DNA from: Prevotella sp. | Lineage (GTDB): Bacteria; Bacteroidota; Bacteroidia; Bacteroidales; Bacteroidaceae | DNA: 64,000 bases | NCBI GenBank assembly: GCA_017619375.1 | Contig: JAFZSL010000026.1 | Span: 1-64,000, forward strand | Direction: 5' to 3' | Part shown: in pieces, positions 44,344 through 53,672 of the stretch | Layout: each line of letters opens with the position of its first letter | Position numbering within the stretch: the first letter of the stretch is position 1 | The notes under the pieces: generated by a model | Told to the model about the DNA's origin: nothing | Databases searched by the model: none | What the model saw: the letters and a program-made list of their open reading frames with translations, nothing else | Position numbers and translations under genes: made by a program

Positions 44344-46194
44344 ATGTCAAACAACAAGGAAAAACTCTTCACCGAGTTTCAGGCTCCTACTACGCAAGAA
44401 TGGCTCGACAAGATCCAGGTTGACCTGAAAGGGGCTGATTTCAACAAGAAACTTGTGTGGAGAACCAATGAAGGATTCAACGTCCAGCCTTTCTATCGCA
44501 GGGAAGATGTGTTGAAACTCAAGACACCCGAGTCTCTCCCTGGCGAATTTCCATTTGTCAGGGGAAACCACAAGGACAACAACTCATGGTATGTAAGGCA
44601 GGACATCTTCGCCGATGATGCCCAAAAGGCCAATGCAAAGGCTCTTGACATCCTCAACAAGGGTGTTGATTCTCTCGGATTCTGCATTCCGGGAGACAAG
44701 GTTGACGCCGCGTTCATCGACACGTTGCTTTCTGGCATCCTCTGTGAGTGCATCGAAGTGAATTTCTGCACTTGCAAGGCTCATACGTTGGAATTGGTGA
44801 ACATTCTCAAGGCTTATTTTGAAAAGAATGGCTACGACAAGGAGAAACTGGTTGGCAGCATTGATTTCGACCCTATCGAGAAATTGGTGATCAAGGGCAA
44901 AAACGTTCTCAATGTGCTTGAGGACGCTCCCAAAATCGTTGAAGCTCTTAAAGATTACCCCAATTTCAGGTGTATCGCAGTCAATTCTGTGGCACTTAAC
45001 AATGCCGGTGCTTACATCGTACAGGAATTGGGCTATGCCTTGGCATGGGGCAATGAATATTTGCAGCAACTCACGGATGCCGGCATCGACATCGACATCG
45101 CTGCAAAGAAGGTCAAGTTCAACATGGGTGTGAGCGAGAACTATTTCATGGAGTTGGCCAAGTTCCGCGCTGCACGTATGCTTTGGGCTCAGATTGTGAA
45201 GCAATACGAGCCGAAATGCGATTGCGCTTGCAAGATGGTTGTCAATGCCGTTACTTCTCAATACAACCAAACTCTTTTCGACAGTTATGTCAATCTGCTG
45301 CGTTCCCAGACTGAAGCCATGAGCGCCACCCTTGGAGGCATTCATTCGCTCGTGGTTACACCGTTTGACATGCCTTACGAGCAACCGAATGATTTCTCCG
45401 AGCGCATCGCACGCAACCAGCAGCTTCTCCTCAAGGAGGAGTGTCATTTCGGCCAGGTCGTAGACCCGGGTGCCGGCTCTTATTACATCGAGCATCTCAC
45501 CGACAGCCTGGCCCAGGAGGCTTGGAAGATTTTCCTTCAAGTGGAGGAGGAAGGCGGATTCCTTGAGGCAGCAAAGACCGGCAAGGTCCAAGATGTCATC
45601 AACGCTACCAATGTCAAGCGCCATGCTGATGCCGCTAAGCGCAAGGAATTCATCCTTGGAACCAACCAATTCCCCAACTTCACGGAGAAGTCAGAAGGGA
45701 AACTTCCTCGCAAGGCCTGCTGTGGTTGTGCAGGAAAGGAGGAAGGCGAGTTCAAGTCGGTGAACTCAACAAGACTTGCTGCCGATTTTGAGGATTTGCG
45801 CATCCACACGGAGAACACTCGTGTGCCTGTGGCATTCATGCTCACCATCGGCAACCTGGCCATGCGTCAGGCTCGTGCCCAGTTCTCATGCAACTTCCTC
45901 GCTTGTGCAGGATACAAGGTGATTGACAATTTGGGCTTCAAGACTGTGGAAGAGGGTGTCGACGCCGCTCTCGAGGCAGGTGCCGACATCGTGGTGATTT
46001 GCTCCAGCGATGACGAATATGCCGAGTATGCCATCCCCGCATTCAAGTATCTTGACGGTCGTGCCATGTTTGTGGTGGCAGGAGCTCCCGCCTGCATGGA
46101 GGACCTTAAGGCCGCAGGTATCGAAAACTTCGTGCACGTGCGTTGCAACGTGCTCGACACGCTTAAAGAATATAATGCCAAGTTGGGAATTTAA
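44344..46194 (+). CDS. mutA: Methylmalonyl-CoA mutase, small (beta) subunit
   Basis: A 616-residue subunit. It has the MCM TIM-barrel-like domain (LGGIHSLVVTPFD, IARNQQLLLKEECHFGQVVDPGAGSYYIEHLTDSLAQEAWKIF) and a C-terminal flavodoxin-like domain. The latter lacks the D-x-H-x-x-G cobalamin ligand motif that the large subunit has, as expected for the non-catalytic partner. Together with MutB it interconverts succinyl-CoA and methylmalonyl-CoA, the route to propionate in Prevotella and Bacteroides. It is separated from mutB by 13 nt. A short Cys-rich segment (ACCGCAGKEE near residue 460) lies in the linker between domains. Confidence 0.96.
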   Translation: MSNNKEKLFTEFQAPTTQEWLDKIQVDLKGADFNKKLVWRTNEGFNVQPFYRREDVLKLKTPESLPGEFPFVRGNHKDNNSWYVRQDIFADDAQKANAKALDILNKGVDSLGFCIPGDKVDAAFIDTLLSGILCECIEVNFCTCKAHTLELVNILKAYFEKNGYDKEKLVGSIDFDPIEKLVIKGKNVLNVLEDAPKIVEALKDYPNFRCIAVNSVALNNAGAYIVQELGYALAWGNEYLQQLTDAGIDIDIAAKKVKFNMGVSENYFMELAKFRAARMLWAQIVKQYEPKCDCACKMVVNAVTSQYNQTLFDSYVNLLRSQTEAMSATLGGIHSLVVTPFDMPYEQPNDFSERIARNQQLLLKEECHFGQVVDPGAGSYYIEHLTDSLAQEAWKIFLQVEEEGGFLEAAKTGKVQDVINATNVKRHADAAKRKEFILGTNQFPNFTEKSEGKLPRKACCGCAGKEEGEFKSVNSTRLAADFEDLRIHTENTRVPVAFMLTIGNLAMRQARAQFSCNFLACAGYKVIDNLGFKTVEEGVDAALEAGADIVVICSSDDEYAEYAIPAFKYLDGRAMFVVAGAPACMEDLKAAGIENFVHVRCNVLDTLKEYNAKLGI

Positions 46195-46207
46195 ATAGTC
46201 GAAAGTC

Positions 46208-48370
46208 ATGAGAAAGAATTTTAAAGACATTGATATTTATGCTGGCATTCAGCCGCAAAATGGTGCTGAGTGGCAGGCTGCCAACGGCATTGACTTCAAC
46301 TGGAAGACACCTGAGCATATTGAGGTGAAACCGGTATATACAAAGGAAGACCTCGAGGGGATGGAGCATCTCGACTTCACCGCCGGCATTCCGCCTTACC
46401 TTCGTGGACCCTATTCCATGATGTATCCCTTCAGGCCTTGGACCATCCGCCAATATGCTGGATTCTCCACTGCAGAGGAGTCCAATGCTTTCTATCGTCG
46501 CAACCTTGCCTCTGGACAAAAAGGCTTGTCGGTGGCTTTCGACCTTCCCACTCACCGTGGTTACGACCCTGACAATGCTCGTGTTGTAGGAGACGTGGGC
46601 AAAGCTGGTGTCTCCATTTGCAATGAGGAGAACATGAAGGTGCTTTTCTCTGGCATTCCCCTCAACAAGATGTCCGTGTCGATGACGATGAATGGTGCCG
46701 TGCTTCCCATCCTCGCTTTCTATATAGTGGCTGGATTGGAGCAGGGAGCTCAATTGGAGGAAATGGCAGGAACGATTCAGAATGACATCCTCAAGGAATT
46801 CATGGTGCGCAACACCTATATCTATCCTCCTGCATTCTCGATGAAGATCATTGCCGACATATTCGAGTTTACCTCTCAGAAAATGCCCAAGTTCAACTCC
46901 ATATCCATCTCCGGCTACCATATGCAGGAGGCTGGAGCTACAGCCGATATAGAGTTGGCATACACCTTGGCCGACGGTATGGACTATATTCGTACCGGCG
47001 TGAATGCAGGCATCGACGTAGATGCTTTCGCACCACGTTTGTCGTTCTTCTGGGCCATTGGCATGAACCATTTCATGGAGATTGCCAAGATGCGTGCCGG
47101 ACGACTCCTTTGGGCAAAGATTGTGAAGAGTTTCGGTGCCAAGAACCCCAAGTCTTTGGCGCTTCGTACTCACTCACAGACATCGGGATGGTCGCTGACG
47201 GAGCAGGATCCGTTTAATAATGTTGGCCGTACTTGCATCGAGGCTATGGCTGCCGTTCTCGGACATACGCAGTCCCTGCACACCAACGCCCTTGACGAGG
47301 CCATAGCACTTCCTACCGACTTCTCTGCACGTATCGCCCGCAACACCCAGATTTACATCCAGAACGAGACCAAGGTGTGCAAGCAAATTGATCCATGGGC
47401 TGGTTCTTACTATGTGGAAACGCTCACCAACGAACTGGTTCACAAGGCATGGGGGCATATTCAGGAGATTGAGAAACTGGGTGGTATGGCAAAGGCCATC
47501 GAGACGGGACTTCCCAAAATGCGTATCGAAGAGGCTGCCGCACGCACCCAGGCACGCATCGACTCCGGTGTGCAGACCATTGTTGGCACCAACAAGTATC
47601 GTTTGGACCATGAAGACCCCATCGATATCCTCGAAGTGGATAACACAGCTGTGCGCATGCAACAGGAAGAGTCCTTGGCCGAGGTTCGTGGCTCCCGTGA
47701 CGAGGCGGCATGCCAAGAGGCACTCAAAGCCATTACGGCTTGTGTCCGCGACTTCAACGAAGGACGCAAGAGCAAAGATAACTTGCTCGACTTGGCTGTC
47801 AAGGCTGCCCAACTCAGATGCACCTTGGGTGAAATCAGCGATGCCTGCGAGGAAATCGTGGGACGTTACAAAGCAATAATCAGAACTATTTCAGGCGTGT
47901 ATTCATCAGAAAGCAAAAATGACTCCGACTTTGAGAAAGCTTGTGAGTTGACAGAGGAGTTTGCAAAGAAGGAGGGCCGTCGCCCGCGTATCTTCGTCGC
48001 AAAGATGGGACAGGATGGTCACGACCGTGGTGCCAAGGTGGTGGCCACGGGTTATGCCGACTGCGGGTTCGATGTGGACATGGGGCCACTCTTCCAAACC
48101 CCGGCAGAGGCGGCAAGAGAAGCTGTGGAAAACGATGTGCACATCGTGGGTGCATCGTCGCTTGCCGCAGGACACAAGACCTTGATTCCACAACTCATCG
48201 AAGAGTTGCGCAAGCTTGGTCGTGAGGACATCATGGTGATTGCCGGCGGTGTGATTCCTGCTCAGGATTACGACTTCCTGTACAAGGCCGGCGTGGCTGC
48301 CATCTTCGGCCCGGGCACCTCTGTGGCAAAAGCCGCTGTGGAAATGATGAACATCTTGCTCGACAAGTAA
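46208..48370 (+). CDS. mutB: Methylmalonyl-CoA mutase, large (alpha, catalytic) subunit
   Basis: A 720-residue adenosylcobalamin enzyme. The substrate barrel shows [42 protein letters not shown] near residues 75-120, and [22 protein letters not shown] near 317. The C-terminal B12 domain carries [16 protein letters not shown] (D-x-H-x-x-G near residue 604, whose histidine ligates cobalt), then [10 protein letters not shown] and IAGGVIP. It forms the catalytic heterodimer with MutA, and both are co-transcribed from 44274. An epimerase and decarboxylase needed for propionate formation are not in the window. Confidence 0.97.
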   Translation: MRKNFKDIDIYAGIQPQNGAEWQAANGIDFNWKTPEHIEVKPVYTKEDLEGMEHLDFTAGIPPYLRGPYSMMYPFRPWTIRQYAGFSTAEESNAFYRRNLASGQKGLSVAFDLPTHRGYDPDNARVVGDVGKAGVSICNEENMKVLFSGIPLNKMSVSMTMNGAVLPILAFYIVAGLEQGAQLEEMAGTIQNDILKEFMVRNTYIYPPAFSMKIIADIFEFTSQKMPKFNSISISGYHMQEAGATADIELAYTLADGMDYIRTGVNAGIDVDAFAPRLSFFWAIGMNHFMEIAKMRAGRLLWAKIVKSFGAKNPKSLALRTHSQTSGWSLTEQDPFNNVGRTCIEAMAAVLGHTQSLHTNALDEAIALPTDFSARIARNTQIYIQNETKVCKQIDPWAGSYYVETLTNELVHKAWGHIQEIEKLGGMAKAIETGLPKMRIEEAAARTQARIDSGVQTIVGTNKYRLDHEDPIDILEVDNTAVRMQQEESLAEVRGSRDEAACQEALKAITACVRDFNEGRKSKDNLLDLAVKAAQLRCTLGEISDACEEIVGRYKAIIRTISGVYSSESKNDSDFEKACELTEEFAKKEGRRPRIFVAKMGQDGHDRGAKVVATGYADCGFDVDMGPLFQTPAEAAREAVENDVHIVGASSLAAGHKTLIPQLIEELRKLGREDIMVIAGGVIPAQDYDFLYKAGVAAIFGPGTSVAKAAVEMMNILLDK

Positions 48371-48671
48371 GACATTCTCTCTTTGATTCTATCAAGGCCA
48401 TTGACCGTGTTCGTACGGTTCAATGGCCTTGATTGTTATGCGTTTTCAACCAGGACTTCAGACATACGGTCTTGGGGACTTGGAAGTTATAGCTTGATAC
48501 TTGAAATAACCTGACTTGTGAATTGCACCTTCGTTCTCTCCCACAACCCTTGATGGCGTATGAGTCTTGCAAACATAAAAGGCAGGGAATGCCTGCCTTT
48601 TGTAAGTTTTGATTTTTTTGAGTCAGAATTGCCTTTCACACTATTCTGATGCAATCTGGTGATGCGAAGAG
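48371..48671. terminator. Gap with two terminators after mutB
   Basis: ATCAAGGCCATTGACCGT and ACGGTTCAATGGCCTTGAT (48391-48433) form an 18-bp stem that ends mutAB. A second hairpin, AAAAGGCAGG/CCTGCCTTTT at 48577-48601, has T-runs on both strands and suits the minus-strand peptide gene. No gene is seen in the gap. Confidence 0.85.
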
Positions 48672-48854
48672 TCAGAATCCTATTTGAAGATTGTCTTTTT
48701 GAGTATTGGATTGGCCGTCTTCAACACCTTCTTCCTCGAAATCGGAAGAATTGGACAACTGGCCATTACCAACCTCGTCATTCAAACTCATCATGACAGG
48801 AAGCGTGATATCGATATCATGGCATTCTGAAACGGGTTTTACATAATTATTCAT
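48672..48854 (-). CDS. Small acidic peptide with N-terminal YVKP motif
   Basis: A 60-residue product. It begins MNNYVKPVSECHDIDI, continues with TLPVMMSLND and ends in an acidic, Asn/Ser/Gln-rich tail (NSSDFEEEGVEDGQSN). The start resembles the KKIYLKPETKVLSL beginning of the three peptides at 56686-57350: an aromatic residue, then x-K-P, then alternating hydrophobics. I recall many short Bacteroidales proteins with such a K/N-Y-x-K-P start, function unassigned. It has no Sec signal peptide. It lies 9 nt downstream of the large secreted protein gene and upstream of a terminator, so it is probably the last gene of that transcript. Confidence 0.55.
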   Translation of the reverse strand: MNNYVKPVSECHDIDITLPVMMSLNDEVGNGQLSNSSDFEEEGVEDGQSNTQKDNLQIGF

Positions 48855-48863
48855 AGTCTCTGA

Positions 48864-51518
48864 TTATTTTATGATTGTTTTCTTTCCTTTGATCACATAC
48901 ACACCCTTTTGCAGCTTGCTGCCGTCCATGGGCACCCCCATGAGAGTGTAGACATCCTCTCTGTGCTTCTTTTCCGTCCCAATGGTTCCGATACCGTCTG
49001 CTTGCTCGGAGAACAAATAGGAATTGGCAGGTGTGGCATCATCCGTAGGCACTTCCAGGTAGGCATGGTGCCCCTCGTTGATGATGTATGTGCCGCCTTC
49101 CACTTGATAATAGAAGCCGATGGTTTTGGCATTATCGCCTTTTACGGCGAGCATGTAATATTTGTAACCAGGCTCGCCGACTTTCATGGTTTCGTCACTG
49201 CCTTTCAGGACGTTCTCAATTGCCAAGCCTGGCTCATTCGTCGAGGCAAGAGTATAGGTCTCATTGGCGGTTCCTTCAAGAACCACGGCTGTTCCAGCGG
49301 AAATCACGCCGCCCACATCGTTCAGGGTGGCTTTCCTTTCATCAACGGTCACTGCGTAGGCCGTCAGCCCATCGGGAACAACAAGATTGCGGTCACTATA
49401 ATACAAGGTGGAATAACCATACTTGCTGATGGTCACCTCTACAGAGGGAAGGTCGCCCGTGCGAGTGAGGTAGATGTAGTCCAACTCAAGGTTGGAGTTA
49501 TACTCCGTATTGTTGTTCAATGCTAATCCAAAACCTGCAGGAATGACGATGTTTTCAATGGTGAATTCGGCTTGCCCGGCTTTGCCCCATTCTCCAAAAG
49601 TGCCTATGGCCTCTTCTCCTAAGTCGCCGTTGGCATCTACAAGGAAGAGCGGAAGTGAGGCGGTTTGAGAACTACTTTGGTTGCGGGCACGAAGAGTGAC
49701 AGAATAGATACCGGAGTCAAAATTGCCTATCTTCACATAAGAGTTCTTGTAAAGGCGCCTGGCTGCGCCGTCGGAATACCGGCTGGGATAGGCCCCGTTG
49801 GCCGCCCAGGAGCGGGATGGCGTGAGGTCTTCAATTTCGCTGAACCAGGTGATGTCGCTTGCGCTGTAAGTCTTGTTTATGGTCTGACCACCACCGACCG
49901 TAACGCCATAATACGGGTCTGTCGCATTTTGGGCAATCATGTACCATTGTCCGTCTTTTTCCACTGCCTTGGTGTAGTAAGCAGTTGTTGTCTCACCCTC
50001 GTAAAGCTCGCCTTCGGCCACAACCGCCAAAGGTGTGTCGTTGCCGTCAACGGCCACCACTTGATAGGCAAGAGGGATGGCTTCTTTGTAGATGATGGTC
50101 ACAACTGTGGAGCCATCTTCCTTTATCGTCTGGTCGGCGGCGTTGTCGCTCACATATTGGTAGGTCACTTCATTGATGGTGAACATGGCCTTGTCCTCAT
50201 CTGTGATGATGGGTCGCGTGCCGATGGCTCCGTAGCGAACTTGGGAGTCTTTCAATTCTGTTGTACTATTCTCAAGCATGAACTTCACGGTATATTCGCC
50301 GTTGTCAAGTTCGCCCATGTATTTCACATAGAACCAGTCCACACCACTTGCCGACGACCCTTCGCTGGAGAAGGACAACGTGGAGTTGGATGTCACAGAG
50401 AATGGCTCAGAGTTGGCCAGGAAATTTGTACCTGTAGTGATGGAAGTAGTGAACACCACGTTGTCGCCAACCTTGAAATTCACGGCACGTGCCGAGCTGT
50501 TGCCATTAAGGCCACGCATGAAAATTTGGTATTTTCCCGGCTCCAGGGTGGTGGCATTGACGTAGGAGCCACCGGTGTGGCCCATGGCACCGGAAGAAGC
50601 ACGGGCGGTGTTGTTTGCTTTTGAGGTTCCCGGCACATCTTCTGCCTCGGTGTAGAACACTACGTTTTCCACGGTGGCGGTGGTGTAGGGGATGTTATAT
50701 ACATAGTCGTCTTGGTCGATGGTCAAGGATGAATTATACCATCCAGGATTGGTGGCTTTGACAGCTTCATAGAGGGTGGTGCCTACAAGCACGTTTTGTG
50801 GGAAATATACTGTGAAAGTGTTCTCGTCGCTCTTCACCGTTCCGCTTTCCAGCTCCTTCAGCACATTGCTGTTGCCATCCACTGCATTCACTGTGTAATC
50901 ATAATAAGTGTCGCTTGGGACGTCTTCGCTGATTTGGATGGCTTTAAGCACGGGGTTGATAGCATAGTTCTCACGCCCTGCCTTGTAATGACCGAACTCC
51001 ACGTTGGTAATGGCTGTGGTAGAGGTGGAGTTGATGGTCTGGGTGCCTATCATGGCACTCACAGTATGCATGTCCTGGTTTATTTTAATGGTTACGTTGT
51101 AATCGGCAGCCCTGGTATAGGTGATGGCGAAATCAGTGGCCGTCTCATCAACAAGGGCCTGTGCGACTTTGTCTTGTTCGTTGAAGATAATGGATACGCC
51201 ACCCATTTTGATGTAGTCATAACTGCCGCTACGTCCCGTAGCCCCTCCTGTTTTCAGGGTGGCGGTCAGTGTTACTTCGGTGTCCTTTGTCACTGTGATG
51301 GCTTTGGTCAAAGTCCATCCGCCATTGGTGGAGCTTACATTCAGTCCACCATCGATGGTGGGGGAGCAATAACTGGCAGTCCAGTCGCTGAGGTCGTCAG
51401 CGCTCCACGCTGTGCCGCTGCCACCTCTCTCATAAATCACATTCTGTGCCAGGCTGGAAACAGCAACCATCAGGGTGCCCCAGATGAGCATCATAGATTT
51501 CAAGAAGATTTTTTTCAT
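48864..51518 (-). CDS. Large secreted beta-rich surface protein with short C-terminal sorting-like motif
   Basis: An 884-residue protein. A signal peptide (about residues 1-25, ending SSLAQ) is followed by several beta-sandwich segments resembling carbohydrate-binding or lectin-like modules. One pattern is repeated: EAEDVPGTSKANNTARASSGAMGHTGGSYVN with a later LEPGKYQIFMRGLNGNSSARAVNFKV, and again EIEDLTPSRSWAANGAYPSRYSDGAARR with FDSGIYSVTLRARNQSSS, so two related binding domains are likely. The C-terminus DVYTLMGVPMDGSKLQKGVYVIKGKKTIIK is the compact YxLxG...KGxYVxxGKK end seen in many Prevotella exported proteins and related to type IX secretion signals. No catalytic residues are recognised; ligand unknown. 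Confidence 0.82.
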   Translation of the reverse strand: MKKIFLKSMMLIWGTLMVAVSSLAQNVIYERGGSGTAWSADDLSDWTASYCSPTIDGGLNVSSTNGGWTLTKAITVTKDTEVTLTATLKTGGATGRSGSYDYIKMGGVSIIFNEQDKVAQALVDETATDFAITYTRAADYNVTIKINQDMHTVSAMIGTQTINSTSTTAITNVEFGHYKAGRENYAINPVLKAIQISEDVPSDTYYDYTVNAVDGNSNVLKELESGTVKSDENTFTVYFPQNVLVGTTLYEAVKATNPGWYNSSLTIDQDDYVYNIPYTTATVENVVFYTEAEDVPGTSKANNTARASSGAMGHTGGSYVNATTLEPGKYQIFMRGLNGNSSARAVNFKVGDNVVFTTSITTGTNFLANSEPFSVTSNSTLSFSSEGSSASGVDWFYVKYMGELDNGEYTVKFMLENSTTELKDSQVRYGAIGTRPIITDEDKAMFTINEVTYQYVSDNAADQTIKEDGSTVVTIIYKEAIPLAYQVVAVDGNDTPLAVVAEGELYEGETTTAYYTKAVEKDGQWYMIAQNATDPYYGVTVGGGQTINKTYSASDITWFSEIEDLTPSRSWAANGAYPSRYSDGAARRLYKNSYVKIGNFDSGIYSVTLRARNQSSSQTASLPLFLVDANGDLGEEAIGTFGEWGKAGQAEFTIENIVIPAGFGLALNNNTEYNSNLELDYIYLTRTGDLPSVEVTISKYGYSTLYYSDRNLVVPDGLTAYAVTVDERKATLNDVGGVISAGTAVVLEGTANETYTLASTNEPGLAIENVLKGSDETMKVGEPGYKYYMLAVKGDNAKTIGFYYQVEGGTYIINEGHHAYLEVPTDDATPANSYLFSEQADGIGTIGTEKKHREDVYTLMGVPMDGSKLQKGVYVIKGKKTIIK

Positions 51519-51793
51519 TTAGTTTGTTGTTAGGATTATTGTAGCTTTTTATTCGCTTTTTTCCAAATACTTTTCGTAATTTGGCACAAAAATAATCAAT
51601 ACCAAGAACAACGCCAAGAAAATCAGTGTGTTTTTTAGATTTTTGTATTTCGGTGAAAGCCCTGACAATCTTCAGTAGGGAGAAAAAGAAAATAGAGAAT
51701 AGAAATGATGCTCGGGAAGGAGTCGCGGTCCTTTCGGAAGCCAACATGTTCAAAAAGATTTGTAAATAGTTTGGATGTTTTGGGAAAAAGAGG
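51519..51793. promoter_or_regulatory. Divergent intergenic region with promoter of the secreted protein
   Basis: AT-rich non-coding sequence. CAAAAATA at 51587-51594 reads TATTTTTG on the minus strand, a -7 box about 69 nt before the secreted-protein start. Open frames here (for example minus 51430-51885) overlap the real gene and have no support. Confidence 0.55.
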
Positions 51794-51801
51794 TATATTT
51801 G
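51794..51801 (+). promoter_or_regulatory. Promoter -7 box upstream of the RavA-like gene
   Basis: TATATTTG matches the -7 consensus. A start near 51808 leaves a leader of about 310 nt before the ATG at 52122. Confidence 0.55.
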
Positions 51802-51899
51802 TAAATGAAAAAGATTCCGATTGATATGCCTAAACCTTTTGGGCGCAAGGTGTGTTTTCAATACAAAAATTAAGATGAGTTTCATGCAAGATCAAATAA

Positions 51900-52080
51900 T
51901 CAAGCTGAAGCATCGACCGGTGGCTCGTTTTGCCGTTCATTGGGTTGATACTGGCTATGGCGAAAGGAGTCTTGGCCGAGGATGTTATGGTCGGTTAGGC
52001 CCGTGACTGGCAGAACTTCGCCGAAAGGGTGAATGCCGGCATATAACGGCGAACTCGACCGGAGCAGTGTGAAAAAATGA
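51900..52080 (+). ncRNA. Candidate structured leader RNA before ravA/viaA
   Basis: This GC-richer block sits in an otherwise AT-rich gap and is not convincingly coding. Visible pairings are CCGGT (51917-51921) with ACCGG (52058-52062) as an outer stem, and TTCGCCG (52017-52023) with CGGCGAA (52047-52053) enclosing a self-complementary ATGCCGGCAT. Repeated CGAAAGG-type loops occur at 51961 and 52023. It could be a cis-regulatory leader or a separate small RNA. It matches no riboswitch class I recognise. The alternative is decayed coding sequence, since both strands have short open frames. Confidence 0.35.
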
Positions 52081-52121
52081 GGCAATGTACTTCATAAAGT
52101 CAACTTAAGTCGAATCATCTC

Positions 52122-53657
52122 ATGCGAAAAAGAATACAGGCTCTCCTTGGGGCTATTAACAAGGGAATATACGAAAAAGAAACGGAACTGGCGATGGCGC
52201 TGTTGGCGGCTCTGGCCGGTGAGAGTATCATCTTGCTCGGACCTCCGGGTGTGGCCAAGTCGATGGTGGCACGCAGGCTGAAATCGGCATTCAAGGATGG
52301 TCGGTCGTTTGAATATCTGATGTCGCGGTTCAGCACGCCCGACGAGATATTCGGACCGGTGAGCATCAGCAAGCTGAAGACCCAGGACAAGTATGAGCGA
52401 AATACAGATGGATACCTGCCGACAGCCGACGTGGTTTTCCTCGACGAGATATGGAAGGCGGGACCTGCCATACAGAACACGTTGCTGACCGTCATCAACG
52501 AAAAACGGTTCCGCAATGGCGATGCAGAAATACATATCCCTTTGAAACTATTGGTCTCGGCCAGCAACGAACTGCCAGCACATGGTGAAGGACTTGAAGC
52601 ACTTTGGGACCGCTTCGCTATCCGGATGGAATGCACGAACATCAAAAATGAGGCCAATTTCAACGCCATGCTGTTGGACGAGGATTCGGAGAAGGACATC
52701 ATGGTGCCTGAGTCGTTGCGAATCAGCAATGAGGAATACTTGTCTTGGACGATGCAAATCAATCAAGTGACCGTGCCAGACCGGGTGCTGAAAATCATCA
52801 ATGCCATCCGCCGGGCTTTGGGCAATGTGGTGGTTGGCAATAGCGATGAGCGCCACAAAGTCTATGTCAGCGACAGGCGGTGGAAAAACATCGTCCGGTT
52901 GCTGAAGACGTCGGCCTTCATGCACGACAGGGCAGAGGTGGAACTTGCCGACATTCTGCCTGTCTATCATTGCTTGTGGCAGGAACCTGAAGAGGCGGAG
53001 GGCGTCAAGGATATCGTCATAGGAACTTTGCTGAGTGAGTTTTCTACGCAGTTCGCCCAATTGAAAAAGGACTTGGAGGCGGATATCCGCGTATACCGAC
53101 AGCATCGTGCCACCCAGAAGGCACGCAAACAGATACAAAGGAGCGATGGCGACAAGAAAATCTTCGACTCCTTCTATTACCATCTCCTCGACCATGACAC
53201 GGGCAACACCTACATCTTCTTGTCAGACTACCAGCAAATGCGTAGCCATTCCAAGGGGAATGCGGGACAATCGGGAGTCATCTACAGGGACCCAAAGAAT
53301 CCACGACGCTCTATCATCCGTAGCTACGACGGTGCCGACACGCCGCAAAAATCGAGGACGGTATCCCTCACACGCGATCAGGACGGCATCTACATCGACG
53401 GGGTCTATTTCAAGATTGAGACATTGGCACCGGGTGAGAAACAACAGTTGGCCGATCCGATGGGTGAAATCACCGACCGTAATTACTTTTTGGAAATAGA
53501 GTCCTTGGCCGACCGCATCAGCAAACGTGTGGAAGAGGTCAAGGAAAACATGCTCGCCTCTCCGACAGACAAGAAAACCTTGGAGGACTTTGCCAAGACT
53601 ATTTATCAGGAATTGGCAAGGATGCGTTATGACGTGTTGAAACTGGAAGAAGAATAA
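52122..53657 (+). CDS. MoxR-family AAA+ ATPase, RavA-like
   Basis: A 511-residue ATPase. Walker A is LLGPPGVAKSMVAR near residues 38-51. The MoxR/RavA insertion and Walker B read FLDEIWKAGPAIQNTLLTVINEKRFRNGD, followed by sensor 1 in LLVSASNELPAHGEGLEALWDRF. After the AAA+ module the C-terminal ~200 residues are RavA-like discontinuous and helical. RavA-type ATPases act as chaperone-like remodelling motors with VWA-domain partners; in E. coli the RavA-ViaA pair affects respiratory complexes and aminoglycoside sensitivity. The partner is encoded 15 nt downstream, so this is a two-gene operon behind a long leader. Confidence 0.9.
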   Translation: MRKRIQALLGAINKGIYEKETELAMALLAALAGESIILLGPPGVAKSMVARRLKSAFKDGRSFEYLMSRFSTPDEIFGPVSISKLKTQDKYERNTDGYLPTADVVFLDEIWKAGPAIQNTLLTVINEKRFRNGDAEIHIPLKLLVSASNELPAHGEGLEALWDRFAIRMECTNIKNEANFNAMLLDEDSEKDIMVPESLRISNEEYLSWTMQINQVTVPDRVLKIINAIRRALGNVVVGNSDERHKVYVSDRRWKNIVRLLKTSAFMHDRAEVELADILPVYHCLWQEPEEAEGVKDIVIGTLLSEFSTQFAQLKKDLEADIRVYRQHRATQKARKQIQRSDGDKKIFDSFYYHLLDHDTGNTYIFLSDYQQMRSHSKGNAGQSGVIYRDPKNPRRSIIRSYDGADTPQKSRTVSLTRDQDGIYIDGVYFKIETLAPGEKQQLADPMGEITDRNYFLEIESLADRISKRVEEVKENMLASPTDKKTLEDFAKTIYQELARMRYDVLKLEEE

Positions 53658-53672
53658 TCCACCCGTCAAGCC

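Noticed and set aside
49665..50624. 319-codon plus-strand frame
   Set aside because: It is antisense to the large secreted protein, with no start signal or promoter and no domain.
51430..51885. 151-codon minus-strand frame upstream of the secreted protein
   Set aside because: It overlaps the signal peptide of the real gene in another frame and runs through AT-rich promoter DNA, giving a Phe/Lys/Leu-rich product.
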